Part shown: positions 33,329 to 39,754 of the stretch, one piece after another
Layout of the letters: each line of letters begins with the position of its first letter
How positions within the stretch are numbered: the stretch's first letter is position 1
Assembly (NCBI GenBank): GCA_021463505.1
Contig: JAJTYR010000032.1
Span: 1 to 39,754 of the forward strand
DNA: 39,754 bases
Direction of reading: 5' to 3'
DNA from: Burkholderiaceae bacterium
GTDB lineage: Bacteria > Pseudomonadota > Gammaproteobacteria > Burkholderiales > Burkholderiaceae_E
The notes under the pieces: model-generated
What the model was told of the DNA's origin: nothing
Database searches by the model: none
Seen by the model: only the letters and a program-made list of their open reading frames with translations
Position numbers and translations under genes: made by a program

Positions 33329-34740
33329 GGGATCGATGTCTCGCTGGAGGCGGGGGTCTGGGCGAAAACGGTCATCGCCGCGGAAGGCGCAGGCTGCGGC
33401 GCGACACGCGCGATCCGGTCGCGCACCATCCGGATGTGGCTGCGCAACGCGTACAGTTCGTCGGCATACGAAAGCGGCACCGTCAACCGCTCGACGCGCG
33501 CTTCGAGCTGGCCGAGCCGCTCGATCATCCGCTGCGTGGCGCCCTCGCCGTCATCGACGCTCTCCTCGATGTCGCGCAGTTGGCCGTACCAGCGGAAGAT
33601 GCGCGAACGCACCTTGAACTCGTAGAGCGGCGGCACGACCCGCGACAGCGGAATCAGCACCGCGACGATCGACAACAGCACCACCCACATCCGGTCGACC
33701 AGGTTGGCCAGCCAGAACGGCAGGTAGCGCTGCAGCCACGGCGTGCCACCGCGCAGCGTGCGCTCGGCCTCGCGTGCCAGCGGCCACTCGAGCGAACGCT
33801 CCGACGGAAACTCGGCACGGCGCTGGAACCAGCCCGCTTCGCCGTGGATCGAGCGCGCCGCCTGCACGAAGAGCTGGACCAGCGCCGGATGGATGTCGTC
33901 ACGGGCGACCAGCATCGCCGTGGGCGCAATCAGCTGGACGTCGCGCGGCGGCAGATCGCGCGCGAGATCGACGACGCCGCGCGGCAGCACCACCGGGCCG
34001 AGAAACGGATAGCGACGCGAATACGCCTCGGCCTGCGCGAAGTCGTGCAGACGGATGCCGGGCGTCTGCAGCAGCATCTGCACCAGCAACGACTCGGGCG
34101 CCGACGCGAAAGCCACCGCGTCCATCGCGCCGTCGAGCAGCGCCGCGACGGCCGGCGTTTCGCCCAGCGTGCGCAGCCGCACGCTCGCCGCATCGACGCG
34201 GTTGGCCTCGAACAACCGGTTCACCAGGTTCGGCACGCCACTGCCGGCGGCACCGACGTTCAGCCGCCAGCCGCGCAGGTCCGCCAGACCCTCGATCGCG
34301 TCGCGGCGCAACCGCCTGCGCGCGACGTCTTCGCGGTAGAACAGCCACACCGGCTCGTGGAAGAGGCTGCCGAGCGCGACCAGCCCGTCGTCCTTCGGCT
34401 GCCCGGGCAGCGTCGGCTGCGAGTCGGCGCCGCCCTGCACGAACGCCACCTGGACGCCGGACGCCCCGTCGCGCAGCAGTGCGACGTTCTCGGCCGCGCC
34501 CTGCGTCGTGCGCAAGCGCACTTCGATGCCGTAGCGGGCCAGCCAGTCGCGGTAGCGCTTGCCGAACTCGGCGTAGGCGCCCTGCTCCTGGCCGGTGGCC
34601 AGCGTCACGACTTTCGGCGGCGTGGGCTGCAGCGTCCAGTAGGCGGCCATGAGCAGCCCGCCCGCGAGCAGCGCGAACGGGCCGGCCGTGACCATCAGGT
34701 CACGCAGGTTCTGCAGGGCAACGCGCAGGAATCGGGGCAT
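33325..34740 (-). CDS. TAXI-type TRAP solute-binding protein, membrane-anchored at both ends
   Basis: A 471-residue TAXI-family protein. An uncleaved-looking N-terminal helix (about 19-36) leads to the binding domain (VVTLATGQEQGAYAEFGKRY, then LNVGAAGSGVPNLVNRLFEA and LDGAMDAVAFASAPESL). A second membrane helix lies at about 348-370 (MWVVLLSIVAVLIPLSRVV), followed by a helical, probably cytoplasmic tail of 100 residues with a coiled-coil look (MIERLGQLEARVERL). No TRAP permease genes are present. Five bases upstream is an AEC carrier gene. Ligands of TAXI proteins are usually organic acids, so this may serve the carrier or sense its substrate. Confidence 0.85.
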   Translation of the reverse strand: MPRFLRVALQNLRDLMVTAGPFALLAGGLLMAAYWTLQPTPPKVVTLATGQEQGAYAEFGKRYRDWLARYGIEVRLRTTQGAAENVALLRDGASGVQVAFVQGGADSQPTLPGQPKDDGLVALGSLFHEPVWLFYREDVARRRLRRDAIEGLADLRGWRLNVGAAGSGVPNLVNRLFEANRVDAASVRLRTLGETPAVAALLDGAMDAVAFASAPESLLVQMLLQTPGIRLHDFAQAEAYSRRYPFLGPVVLPRGVVDLARDLPPRDVQLIAPTAMLVARDDIHPALVQLFVQAARSIHGEAGWFQRRAEFPSERSLEWPLAREAERTLRGGTPWLQRYLPFWLANLVDRMWVVLLSIVAVLIPLSRVVPPLYEFKVRSRIFRWYGQLRDIEESVDDGEGATQRMIERLGQLEARVERLTVPLSYADELYALRSHIRMVRDRIARVAPQPAPSAAMTVFAQTPASSETSIP

Positions 34741-34745
34741 CGGGA

Positions 34746-35654
34746 TCAGGCGGCCAACCCCAGCCACAAGCCAAGGGGCACGAAGACGACGGCCGCGAGG
34801 TTGCCGAGCAGCACGATCGCGGCGACCTTGTCCGGCTCCTGGCCGAACTGCTCGGCGATGAGAAAACATAGCACCGCCGGCGGCAGGGCGGCAAAGAGAT
34901 AGAGTTGCCCGCGCTGATCGGCACTGAAGGCGAAGACGCTGTCGAGCAGCCAGGCGACGGCGATGCCCGACAGCGGGCAGACGGCCGCGCCCACCAACCC
35001 GATCCGCCAGCTCCTGAAGGTCGCGTCGAGCATCCGTACGCCGAGCGCAAAGAGCATCAGCGGAATGCAGGCCTCGCCCAGCATCTGCATCGACCTGAAC
35101 AGCCCGCCGGGGATCGACGTGCGCGTGGCGGCGAACACGAGGCCTGCGAGCATCGCGAGCATCATCGGGCTGGTGAGGAACTTCCACGACGTCGTGCCAC
35201 CTCCACCGCGCCTGCTCTCGATGATCTTGATGCCGACGGAAAAATAGACGAGGCTGCCGGCCATGAACAGGGCCACCGCAGCCGGCAGACCAGTCGGCCC
35301 GAAAGCGAGCGCAGCCAGCGGTAGCCCCATGTTGCCGCAGTTGTTGTACATCATCGGCGGCACGAAGCTGCGCACGTCGTAGCCCAGCAGGCGCGCAACC
35401 GGCCAGGCCAGCAGGCCGGAACCGACCGAGACCAGGATGCCGGCCACGATCAGGTTGAGGTTGGCTGCGAGATCGAAGTCCTTCGACGCGAAGGCGGTGA
35501 GCACCAGCAGCGGGCACAGCACGTCGATGCTGATGCGGTTCACGGCGGCCATCTCGATGCGTACGCTCTCGCCGCGCCAGCGGGCATAGCCGTAGCCGAG
35601 CGCGATCGTGATGAACACCGGCAGGATGATCGAGAGGATGCGTTGTACGAGCAT
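34746..35654 (-). CDS. AEC-family transporter (auxin efflux carrier / malonate permease type)
   Basis: A 302-residue inner-membrane carrier with eight to ten hydrophobic segments and the AEC pattern (PVFITIALGYGYARW near residue 12, the conserved MMYNNCGNMGLPLAALAFG around 102). Bacterial members move organic acids such as malonate. The ATG at 35654 gives the normal N-terminus; the longer frame upstream is not hydrophobic. It is the first gene of a leftward set (AEC, TAXI, crotonase fold, CoA-transferase, perhaps metC), suggesting uptake of a carboxylic acid that is then CoA-activated. Confidence 0.9.
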   Translation of the reverse strand: MLVQRILSIILPVFITIALGYGYARWRGESVRIEMAAVNRISIDVLCPLLVLTAFASKDFDLAANLNLIVAGILVSVGSGLLAWPVARLLGYDVRSFVPPMMYNNCGNMGLPLAALAFGPTGLPAAVALFMAGSLVYFSVGIKIIESRRGGGGTTSWKFLTSPMMLAMLAGLVFAATRTSIPGGLFRSMQMLGEACIPLMLFALGVRMLDATFRSWRIGLVGAAVCPLSGIAVAWLLDSVFAFSADQRGQLYLFAALPPAVLCFLIAEQFGQEPDKVAAIVLLGNLAAVVFVPLGLWLGLAA

Positions 35655-35854
35655 GGGGTGGTGGGTGTGCGGCGTGTTCGGGCCACAGGCAGCGCGATTG
35701 TCATGGAAACCCGGCTGGCGCGCGTCAGTATGCAGCGGCGCCTTGCCGACCATCTGATCCACTTCCCTGCGTCGGGGAAAACGAGCCCTTCTACTGAAGA
35801 CGATCATCCCCAGCCGCAAGGCAACCCGCGACGACCTGAAGCCCGGAGAAGCCG

Positions 35855-36184
35855 ATGAAACAGCCTGACCCTCTCGGGCTCGAGATCCTCGAAGCCTGCG
35901 CAGCGGGCAAGTTGAGGTCGGTCGCCACCAAAGCCGAACTCGATCGCCTGCGCGACGCAGCCCGCGCTACGGTCGTCAAGGATCGCCGGGTCAACATCCG
36001 CCTGACTGCCGGTGACCTTCGGGACATCAAGGTCGAAGCGATGGAAGAAGGCATGCCCTGTCAGACCCTGAGCGCGAGCGCCCTTCACCAGTACGTCACC
36101 GGGCGGCTCGAAGAGCGCAGGAACGATCCGGTCGGCCGCACTGCTGCTCCCAGGCGTCACTCGACGCGCACGGGCGGAAGCTGA
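35855..36184 (+). CDS. CopG/RHH-type antitoxin, no partner toxin seen
   Basis: A 109-residue protein like the type II antitoxins of the CopG/ribbon-helix-helix group. The core VVKDRRVNIRLTAGDL (40-55) is followed by the conserved EEGMPCQTLSASALHQYVTG (64-83), where related proteins read EEG-PYQTL-SS-LHKYV-G. An N-terminal ILEACAAGKLRSVATKAEL segment is also typical. GGAGAAG precedes the ATG. No intact toxin is found on either side. The Cys at the normal Tyr position and the divergent ASALHQ stretch hint at relaxed constraint. Confidence 0.75.
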   Translation: MKQPDPLGLEILEACAAGKLRSVATKAELDRLRDAARATVVKDRRVNIRLTAGDLRDIKVEAMEEGMPCQTLSASALHQYVTGRLEERRNDPVGRTAAPRRHSTRTGGS

Positions 36185-36238
36185 GCAGGCGCGATCGTTG
36201 CCTTGTGGTCCCATCCACCGTCCGCCCCGGACGCGAAG

Positions 36239-36889
36239 TCATTCCTTCGCCGGATAGCCCACCGTCTGCGACAGCAGCACCTGCTGGTCGTGGGCCAGGC
36301 CGAGCGCTTCGGCGATCGCCTCGCGATCGATCCACGCGCGGATCACCGCCGCCAGCCCGTTACCGGCGGCGAACAGATAGACGTTCTGGGCGATCGCGCC
36401 GGCCGCGGCCGACGCGTAGCTCTCGCGCTGCGCCGCCGGCACCATCGGCATGCGTCGGTGGTCGGCCACGTAGACCAGATCGAGCGGCGCCTCGTCGACG
36501 AAATCCTGGTAGCCGGTGATGCGCCGCAGATCGGCCTGCGCGACCAGGCGCAGCGCATGCTCCCCGGCATCGTACAGGCAGGCGCCGGCGGGCAGTGCGG
36601 CGTAGACGTCGACCTCCTGCCCGTTCAGCGCCGAAGGTGCCGTGCGTCCGCCATCCGGGCGGTTCCTGCCGTACGCGGCCCACAGCAGGTTCGACAGCAA
36701 CGGCAGTGGCAACGCGTCACGCGCGAATTTGCGCGACGAGCGGCGCAACGCGAGCGCGTCCATCAGCGGCATGCCGCCGCTCACCTCGGGCGCCGGCAGC
36801 ACGATCGTCGCGGCCGCATCGCCGGTTGCCGGGCGCGGACGCAGGCGACCCATCATGCCCAGCGCCAGTTTGGTGAGGGTGTTGCTCAT
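36239..36889 (-). CDS. Nitroreductase-family protein (SagB/ThcOx-like)
   Basis: A 216-residue FMN-dependent nitroreductase-fold protein. ALRRSSRKFARDALPLPLLS (47-66) is the FMN-phosphate-binding R-x-S-x-R-x-F pattern, LLWAAYGRNRPDGGRTAPSA fits the SagB/ThcOx-like group, and the C-terminal AIAEALGLAHDQQVLLSQTVG segment matches the family ending. Its natural electron acceptor is unknown. It starts three bases after the EamA gene stop, with AGAGGTAG as ribosome site, so the two are one operon. Confidence 0.88.
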   Translation of the reverse strand: MSNTLTKLALGMMGRLRPRPATGDAAATIVLPAPEVSGGMPLMDALALRRSSRKFARDALPLPLLSNLLWAAYGRNRPDGGRTAPSALNGQEVDVYAALPAGACLYDAGEHALRLVAQADLRRITGYQDFVDEAPLDLVYVADHRRMPMVPAAQRESYASAAAGAIAQNVYLFAAGNGLAAVIRAWIDREAIAEALGLAHDQQVLLSQTVGYPAKE

Positions 36890-36892
36890 CGG

Positions 36893-37327
36893 CTACCTCT
36901 TCAGGGCCAGGACCAGCACGCCGCCGGCCACCATCGCAATGCCGAGCCATTCGCGCCCGGTCGGCCGCTCGTCGAGAAACGCAAACGCGAAGATCGCCAC
37001 CAGGACCACGCTGAACTTGTCCACCGGCGCGACCTTCGAAGCATCGCCGATCTGCAATGCGCGGAAATAGCACACCCACGAGGCGCCGGTGGCCAGGCCG
37101 GACAGGCCGAGGAAGAGCCACGTCCTGGCCGGGAGCCCGAACGGGTTGCTCCACTTTCCGGCAAGCCAGATGAACGCCGCGAGCACGAACAGGATGACGA
37201 TCGTGCGAACGAGCGTCGCGAGATCGGAATCGACGCCCTGGATGCCGACCTTGGCGAAGATCGCGGTCAGCGCGGCGAAGACCGCCGACAGCGCTGCCCA
37301 GACGAACCAGTGGGTCGAAGTGGCCAT
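36893..37327 (-). CDS. Small EamA-family transporter
   Basis: A 144-residue single-domain member of the drug/metabolite (EamA) superfamily, with five hydrophobic helices and the conserved end FSVVLVAIFAFAFLDERPTG and REWLGIAMVAGGVLVLALKR. Half-size members work as dimers. Substrate is unknown. There is no clear ribosome site before the ATG at 37327. The 50 bases upstream lead straight into a truncated brnA remnant, suggesting that a deletion placed this operon there. Confidence 0.85.
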   Translation of the reverse strand: MATSTHWFVWAALSAVFAALTAIFAKVGIQGVDSDLATLVRTIVILFVLAAFIWLAGKWSNPFGLPARTWLFLGLSGLATGASWVCYFRALQIGDASKVAPVDKFSVVLVAIFAFAFLDERPTGREWLGIAMVAGGVLVLALKR

Positions 37328-37377
37328 GACGCGAAGAGCACGTCACGAGTCTGCAAGGCATCGAGCCATGGGGCGAT

Positions 37378-37464
37378 CTAGCCCGGTTCGCATTCGACCT
37401 GCTTCTTCAGCTGAGACACATGGGGATTCCTGCGGGACTTCGAGAAATCGTATTTCTTACGCAT
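37378..37464 (-). pseudogene. Truncated BrnA-type antitoxin remnant
   Basis: A 28-codon frame beginning MRKKYDFSKSRRNPHVSQLK, the standard N-terminus of BrnA-type antitoxins. It diverges after LKKQV, where TIRLDE-type sequence is expected, and reads ECEPG then TAG. The ribbon-helix-helix DNA-binding part is gone. The ATG overlaps the end of the frameshifted toxin frame, the normal brnT-brnA arrangement. Read as a deletion product, probably non-functional. Confidence 0.75.
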
Positions 37465-37757
37465 GTCGCACCTGCTGCGGGTAAGACCTCGGTTCGCGCA
37501 CCGTGGCCCGGCGCGCCGAAATGATGCGGATCAGGTTACCTTTGCCACGATGGCAGTGACAGACGACAAGCAACCGCAGCGCGCTGCCCGGACCCAACAG
37601 GATGAAGCGCTCCTCATCACCCGAACGACCAGGATCGTCGATCAGTCGCGCTCGTTCGTCGAAGAGGGCCGAACGCGAACTCTTCGAACATCACGCCGTG
37701 CTTCCTTGCGTTCGTCGTGGCCTTGACTTCATCCCACTCGAACCCGGGAGCACTCAT
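37457..37757 (-). pseudogene. Frameshifted BrnT-type toxin gene
   Basis: The first frame (ATG at 37757) reads MSAPGFEWDEVKATTNARKH and then GVMFEE, a normal BrnT N-terminus, and ends early with a stop near 37617. The rest of the toxin is in the +1 frame: SRSALFDERARLIDDPGRSG, DEERFILLG, LRLLVVCHCHRGKGNLIRII, SARRATVRE, ending at a TAA at 37457. Joining the frames near 37678 (one extra base, or two missing, around gagttcgcg) restores a complete BrnT of about 100 residues. BrnT is a RelE-fold ribonuclease toxin. No slippery heptamer is seen, so this is a disabling mutation rather than programmed shifting. Confidence 0.82.
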
Positions 37758-37770
37758 TGGTGGAGCATAA

Positions 37771-38250
37771 CTACGTCGTACGTGTGCCGCAAGACGCAGT
37801 CCTGGCAGACTGGCGTGCGCCTGAACGCGCCCCCGCGCGCCGAAGCAGGCACGGCATCGCAGCGAAGACGACGAGCATCGCGAGATAGACCAGACCGGAA
37901 ACCGGATCCCGCGCAGCAAGGTAGCTCGCCACGCTGCGTCCGGCGAGCGTCACGGCGAGCAGCAGTTCGGCCGCAACGAGCAGCGCCAGCGCAGCAACGC
38001 CGACGGCCACCCACTGCCATCGGGTGCGCACGCCGGCGAACCTGCGCACGACGAATCGCGCCGCCAGGGTCACCACCACGAACATGAAGGGCATCTCGGC
38101 CAGTTCGGCGTAGCGCTCGCCGATGACGGGCGCGACGAGCGCCACACGGACGAGGCCAAAGACGAACCCGATGCCGAAAACGATGCCGAAGTAGGCGCCG
38201 GCGGCCACGAGGATCCGGCCTGGTACGGGCCCGGAAGGTTTGGCGGCCAT
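37771..38250 (-). CDS. Unknown membrane protein with about four helices
   Basis: A 159-residue hydrophobic protein that I do not recognise. Four predicted membrane helices lie at about 12-35, 47-65, 78-100 and 118-140; a basic loop (RRFAGVRTRWQW) separates the second and third. The last 20 residues are Arg/Ser/Thr-rich and may be a degraded or replaced end. The ATG at 38250 was chosen because the helix follows soon after. It is 36 bases downstream of a LysE-family gene, in the same direction, and 13 bases upstream of the brnT remnant. It may be co-transcribed with the cassette genes. Confidence 0.6.
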   Translation of the reverse strand: MAAKPSGPVPGRILVAAGAYFGIVFGIGFVFGLVRVALVAPVIGERYAELAEMPFMFVVVTLAARFVVRRFAGVRTRWQWVAVGVAALALLVAAELLLAVTLAGRSVASYLAARDPVSGLVYLAMLVVFAAMPCLLRRAGARSGARQSARTASCGTRTT

Positions 38251-38286
38251 GCCTGCTGCTTCCGGCACGCGGTGCAACTCAGCGGC

Positions 38287-38913
38287 TCACGGTCGGCGCT
38301 CGAACGCCAGCTTGACGCCGAGCCCTGCCAGTACAGCCCCGCTCGTACGGAACACCCAGACCAGAAACCCGGGATGAGCCCGAAGCCATACAGAGAGAAC
38401 GCCCGCGGCGAGCCCAACCGGCCCCTTGACCAGGAACGTGAGTCCAGCAAAAGCGAGCCCGAGGCCGAACACAGACAGGGTAGGGTGCGTAGCGCCGGGC
38501 AGTACGAACTGCGGCAGGAACGCGAAGTGGAAAACAGCGATCTTTGGGTTGGAGATGTTGGACAGCGCTCCGTCAGCGAAAAGCCGCAGCAGCGACCTGG
38601 GTGCGCCCGTAGAGACGGCGAGTTCCGAGTGGCGAGTGCGCAGCAGTTGCACCCCGATGTAAACCAGATAAGCAGCGCCCACGAGCTTGAAGCCAAGGAA
38701 CAGCCACTCCGATACTCGCAACAGGGCGCCCAGGCCGAGTGTGGCCAGAGCGGTGTGGCCGACCAGGCCAACGCTAACCCCTGCGGCTGTGACGACCCCG
38801 GCAGCCGAGCCCTGGGAGATGGAGCGCGACATGACAAGCACCATGTCCTGTCCGGGTGTTGCGATCAGAAGCAGCGACGCCGCGATGAACACCGACCACG
38901 TTACCTCGACCAT
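38287..38913 (-). CDS. LysE/RhtB-family exporter (integron-associated)
   Basis: A 208-residue amino-acid exporter of the LysE/RhtB family with six hydrophobic helices. The family start WSVFIAASLLLIATPGQDMV (6-25) has PGQ where most have PGP, and ADGALSNISNPKIAVFHFAF is the conserved mid-region. AAGGAG lies eight bases before the ATG. The start is only 19 bases beyond the GTTAGCC core of an attC-like site (38933-39010), so it sits as a cassette gene would. No attC follows its stop, so it may be the end of the array or a cassette that lost its site. A/T-ending codons are more frequent than in the backbone genes. Confidence 0.9.
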   Translation of the reverse strand: MVEVTWSVFIAASLLLIATPGQDMVLVMSRSISQGSAAGVVTAAGVSVGLVGHTALATLGLGALLRVSEWLFLGFKLVGAAYLVYIGVQLLRTRHSELAVSTGAPRSLLRLFADGALSNISNPKIAVFHFAFLPQFVLPGATHPTLSVFGLGLAFAGLTFLVKGPVGLAAGVLSVWLRAHPGFLVWVFRTSGAVLAGLGVKLAFERRP

Positions 38914-38932
38914 GAACAGTGCTCCTTGGGCT

Positions 38933-39010
38933 GGCTAACGCTCGAGTTCACCCGCTGGCCGCAGACGCCGAAGGCGGCTGTGGCGCGTCGGGTGCAACGA
39001 AGGGTTGGCC
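38933..39010 (-). other. attC-like integron recombination site between two LysE-family genes
   Basis: Read on the minus strand, the site opens with GGCCAAC, ends with the core GTTAGCC, and is an imperfect palindrome. The inner arms GTTGCACCCG and CGGGTGAAC pair if one G (between GTT and CACCCG) is left unpaired, as in attC folding. The centre carries a further hairpin with a TTCG turn (cgccttcggcg). It starts one base after the stop of the upstream LysE gene, typical for cassettes. The core differs from GTTRRRY at one position. Confidence 0.75.
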
Positions 39011-39657
39011 GTCACCGTTCATTCGCCGCCAACCGGGCCCCAAGTGCAGCAAATGCAGCAGTAAATCCATAGCGCAGCGCATTCTGCACGCGCGCCGATT
39101 CGATGACGAAACGGCGAAAGGCGTGTGCGAGGAACCCGTAGGCGACGAACACCACGAAGGTCATTGCCATGAAGACTGCGCTCAAGACGAGCAGGTGGGC
39201 GAACGCTTGGCTTGACGCGGAATCGACGAACTGCGGCAAGAACGCCAGGAAGAAAATTGTCAGCTTGGGATTGAGGATGTTCAGCAGGAACGCCTTCACC
39301 ACCAGCCCGGTGGCCAATACCTTGGCCACGCTGCTATCGACCGAGAAGGCCGAGCGGTCACGCCAAGTGGCAACGGCGAGGTAGAAGAGATAGGCAACAC
39401 CGGCGTACTTGAGAACCTGAAATGCCAATGCGCTGGTGTGCATGACCGCGGCCAAGCCGAGGGCGGTGGCCAGAAGGTGAGGAACGATTCCTGCCGTGCA
39501 GCCAATGGCGGCAAAGATGCTCGCGCGGCGACCAGCCGTAAGGCCGGTAGACACTGTGTAGACGACGCCCGTGCCTGGAACAAGGACGACAACGAGCGAG
39601 GTAATGAGGAATTCGAGGGTGATCATGGCAATGACGGGTGGGGTTGGGGATGACTAA
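38939..39657 (-). mobile_element. Integron gene cassette carrying a LysE-family exporter
   Basis: The 719-base unit between the cleavage points (after the G of GTTAGTC and of GTTAGCC) of the two attC-like sites. It has the standard cassette plan: 31 bases of leader, one gene, and an attC that begins one base after the stop. The orientation (genes leftward, attC on the minus strand) implies that any integrase gene and attI lie beyond the right edge of the window. Confidence 0.7.
39012..39626 (-). CDS. LysE/RhtB-family exporter (integron cassette gene)
   Basis: A 204-residue LysE/RhtB-type exporter with six hydrophobic helices. The N-terminus FLITSLVVVLVPGTGVVYTV (6-25) carries PGTG in place of the usual PGP, and LVVKAFLLNILNPKLTIFFL is the conserved helix region. 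Bacterial relatives export amino acids or homoserine lactones; the substrate here is unknown. No ribosome site is evident; the ATG is 31 bases from the attC core, as is common for cassette genes driven by an upstream Pc promoter. Composition is visibly richer in A and T than the chromosomal genes. It is not a close copy of the neighbouring exporter. Confidence 0.9.
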   Translation of the reverse strand: MITLEFLITSLVVVLVPGTGVVYTVSTGLTAGRRASIFAAIGCTAGIVPHLLATALGLAAVMHTSALAFQVLKYAGVAYLFYLAVATWRDRSAFSVDSSVAKVLATGLVVKAFLLNILNPKLTIFFLAFLPQFVDSASSQAFAHLLVLSAVFMAMTFVVFVAYGFLAHAFRRFVIESARVQNALRYGFTAAFAALGARLAANER

Positions 39658-39723
39658 CGTTCGACATGAGCGGCCGCCGCAGGCCGCAGGCCGGAAGCGG
39701 TCCGCTCGATGGAGGGGTTAGGC
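39652..39723 (-). other. attC-like integron recombination site upstream of the LysE cassette
   Basis: Minus strand: opens GCCTAAC, closes GTTAGTC, with inner arms GAGCGGACC and GGCCGCTC that pair when one A is left unpaired, the extrahelical base expected in attC. CTCATGTCGAACGTTAG is a sequence frequently met in attC sites of environmental cassettes. The central part contains the repeated ggcctgc. It terminates the preceding cassette, of which only about 31 bases (39724-39754) are in the window. Confidence 0.85.
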
Positions 39724-39754
39724 GTCGCCGTCACAGTGGAGGCTTGCGTTCGCG

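Noticed and set aside
35750-35860. A plus-strand frame ending TIIPSRKATRDDLKPGEADE just before the CopG-type antitoxin, faintly like the C-terminus of a BrnT-type toxin (ISARKAT).
   Set aside because: Only about ten residues are suggestive, a stop lies a few codons upstream, and nothing else of a toxin can be read. It remains a weak hint of a lost partner.
37617-37757. Programmed ribosomal frameshifting as an explanation for the split brnT.
   Set aside because: No slippery heptamer or downstream structure is evident and the antitoxin is also destroyed, so a disabling mutation is simpler.
38251-38286. A possible third attC after the second LysE gene (contains gttgcacc, as in the neighbouring attC).
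   Set aside because: The gap is only 36 bases, has no paired outer boxes, and is too short for an attC.
39724-39754. Tail of an upstream cassette gene at the window edge (two frames end, one at TGA 39733-39731, another at the TAA inside the attC).
   Set aside because: Too few codons to choose a frame or name a product, so no gene was called.

Overview
The window is a high-GC (roughly 70% by eye), densely coded chromosomal segment. Its gene order points to a betaproteobacterium of the order Burkholderiales. Evidence is the dacC-dat-DUF493-lipB-lipA block, the rsmI / lpoA-yraN-diaA-dolP block, and the argS-SPOR-dsbA-SDR block. Genus cannot be named from the sequence alone. No rRNA, tRNA or CRISPR array was seen.

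Layout. (1) 1-4167, plus strand: D-Ala carboxypeptidase, D-amino acid aminotransferase, DUF493 protein, octanoyltransferase and lipoyl synthase, coupled by 4-nt stop/start overlaps. (2) 4193-14384: a leftward branched-chain-amino-acid-type (Liv) ABC importer operon that runs on into an aromatic-type aldehyde dehydrogenase, a GNAT acetyltransferase and a thioesterase. A divergent AraC-family regulator sits at its head with a candidate direct-repeat operator. An AtuA-type catabolic protein is convergent with the regulator. (3) 14516-17073: a LemA protein and an M48 membrane metalloprotease. (4) 17259-21221: dolP-like, diaA/gmhA-like, yraN and lpoA-like genes leftward, with rsmI diverging; this is the conserved cell-envelope neighbourhood known from E. 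coli yraLMNOP. (5) 21225-26982: rlpA, a cytoplasmic metal/corrinoid-receptor homologue, an SDR, dsbA, a SPOR protein and argS. (6) 27029-35654: a VOC protein, an acyl-CoA ligase, a thioredoxin, then a leftward operon of AEC carrier, TAXI-type binding protein, crotonase-fold protein, CaiB/BaiF CoA-transferase and a cystathionine-lyase-like PLP enzyme, which looks like organic-acid uptake and CoA activation.

(7) 35655-39754 is accessory DNA: an orphan CopG-type antitoxin, a small EamA carrier with a nitroreductase-family protein, a decayed brnTA toxin-antitoxin pair (frameshifted toxin, truncated antitoxin), an unknown four-helix membrane protein, and two LysE-family exporters. The exporters are separated and preceded by two attC-like sites (38933-39010 and 39652-39723), so the right edge is read as part of an integron cassette array. 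Any integrase would lie beyond the right end.

The most notable points are the attC-bounded LysE cassette, the stop-less LivF-aldehyde dehydrogenase frame, the dead brnTA locus, the 22-bp-period direct repeats before the AraC gene, and a 70-bp inverted repeat that contains the stop codons of two convergent genes.
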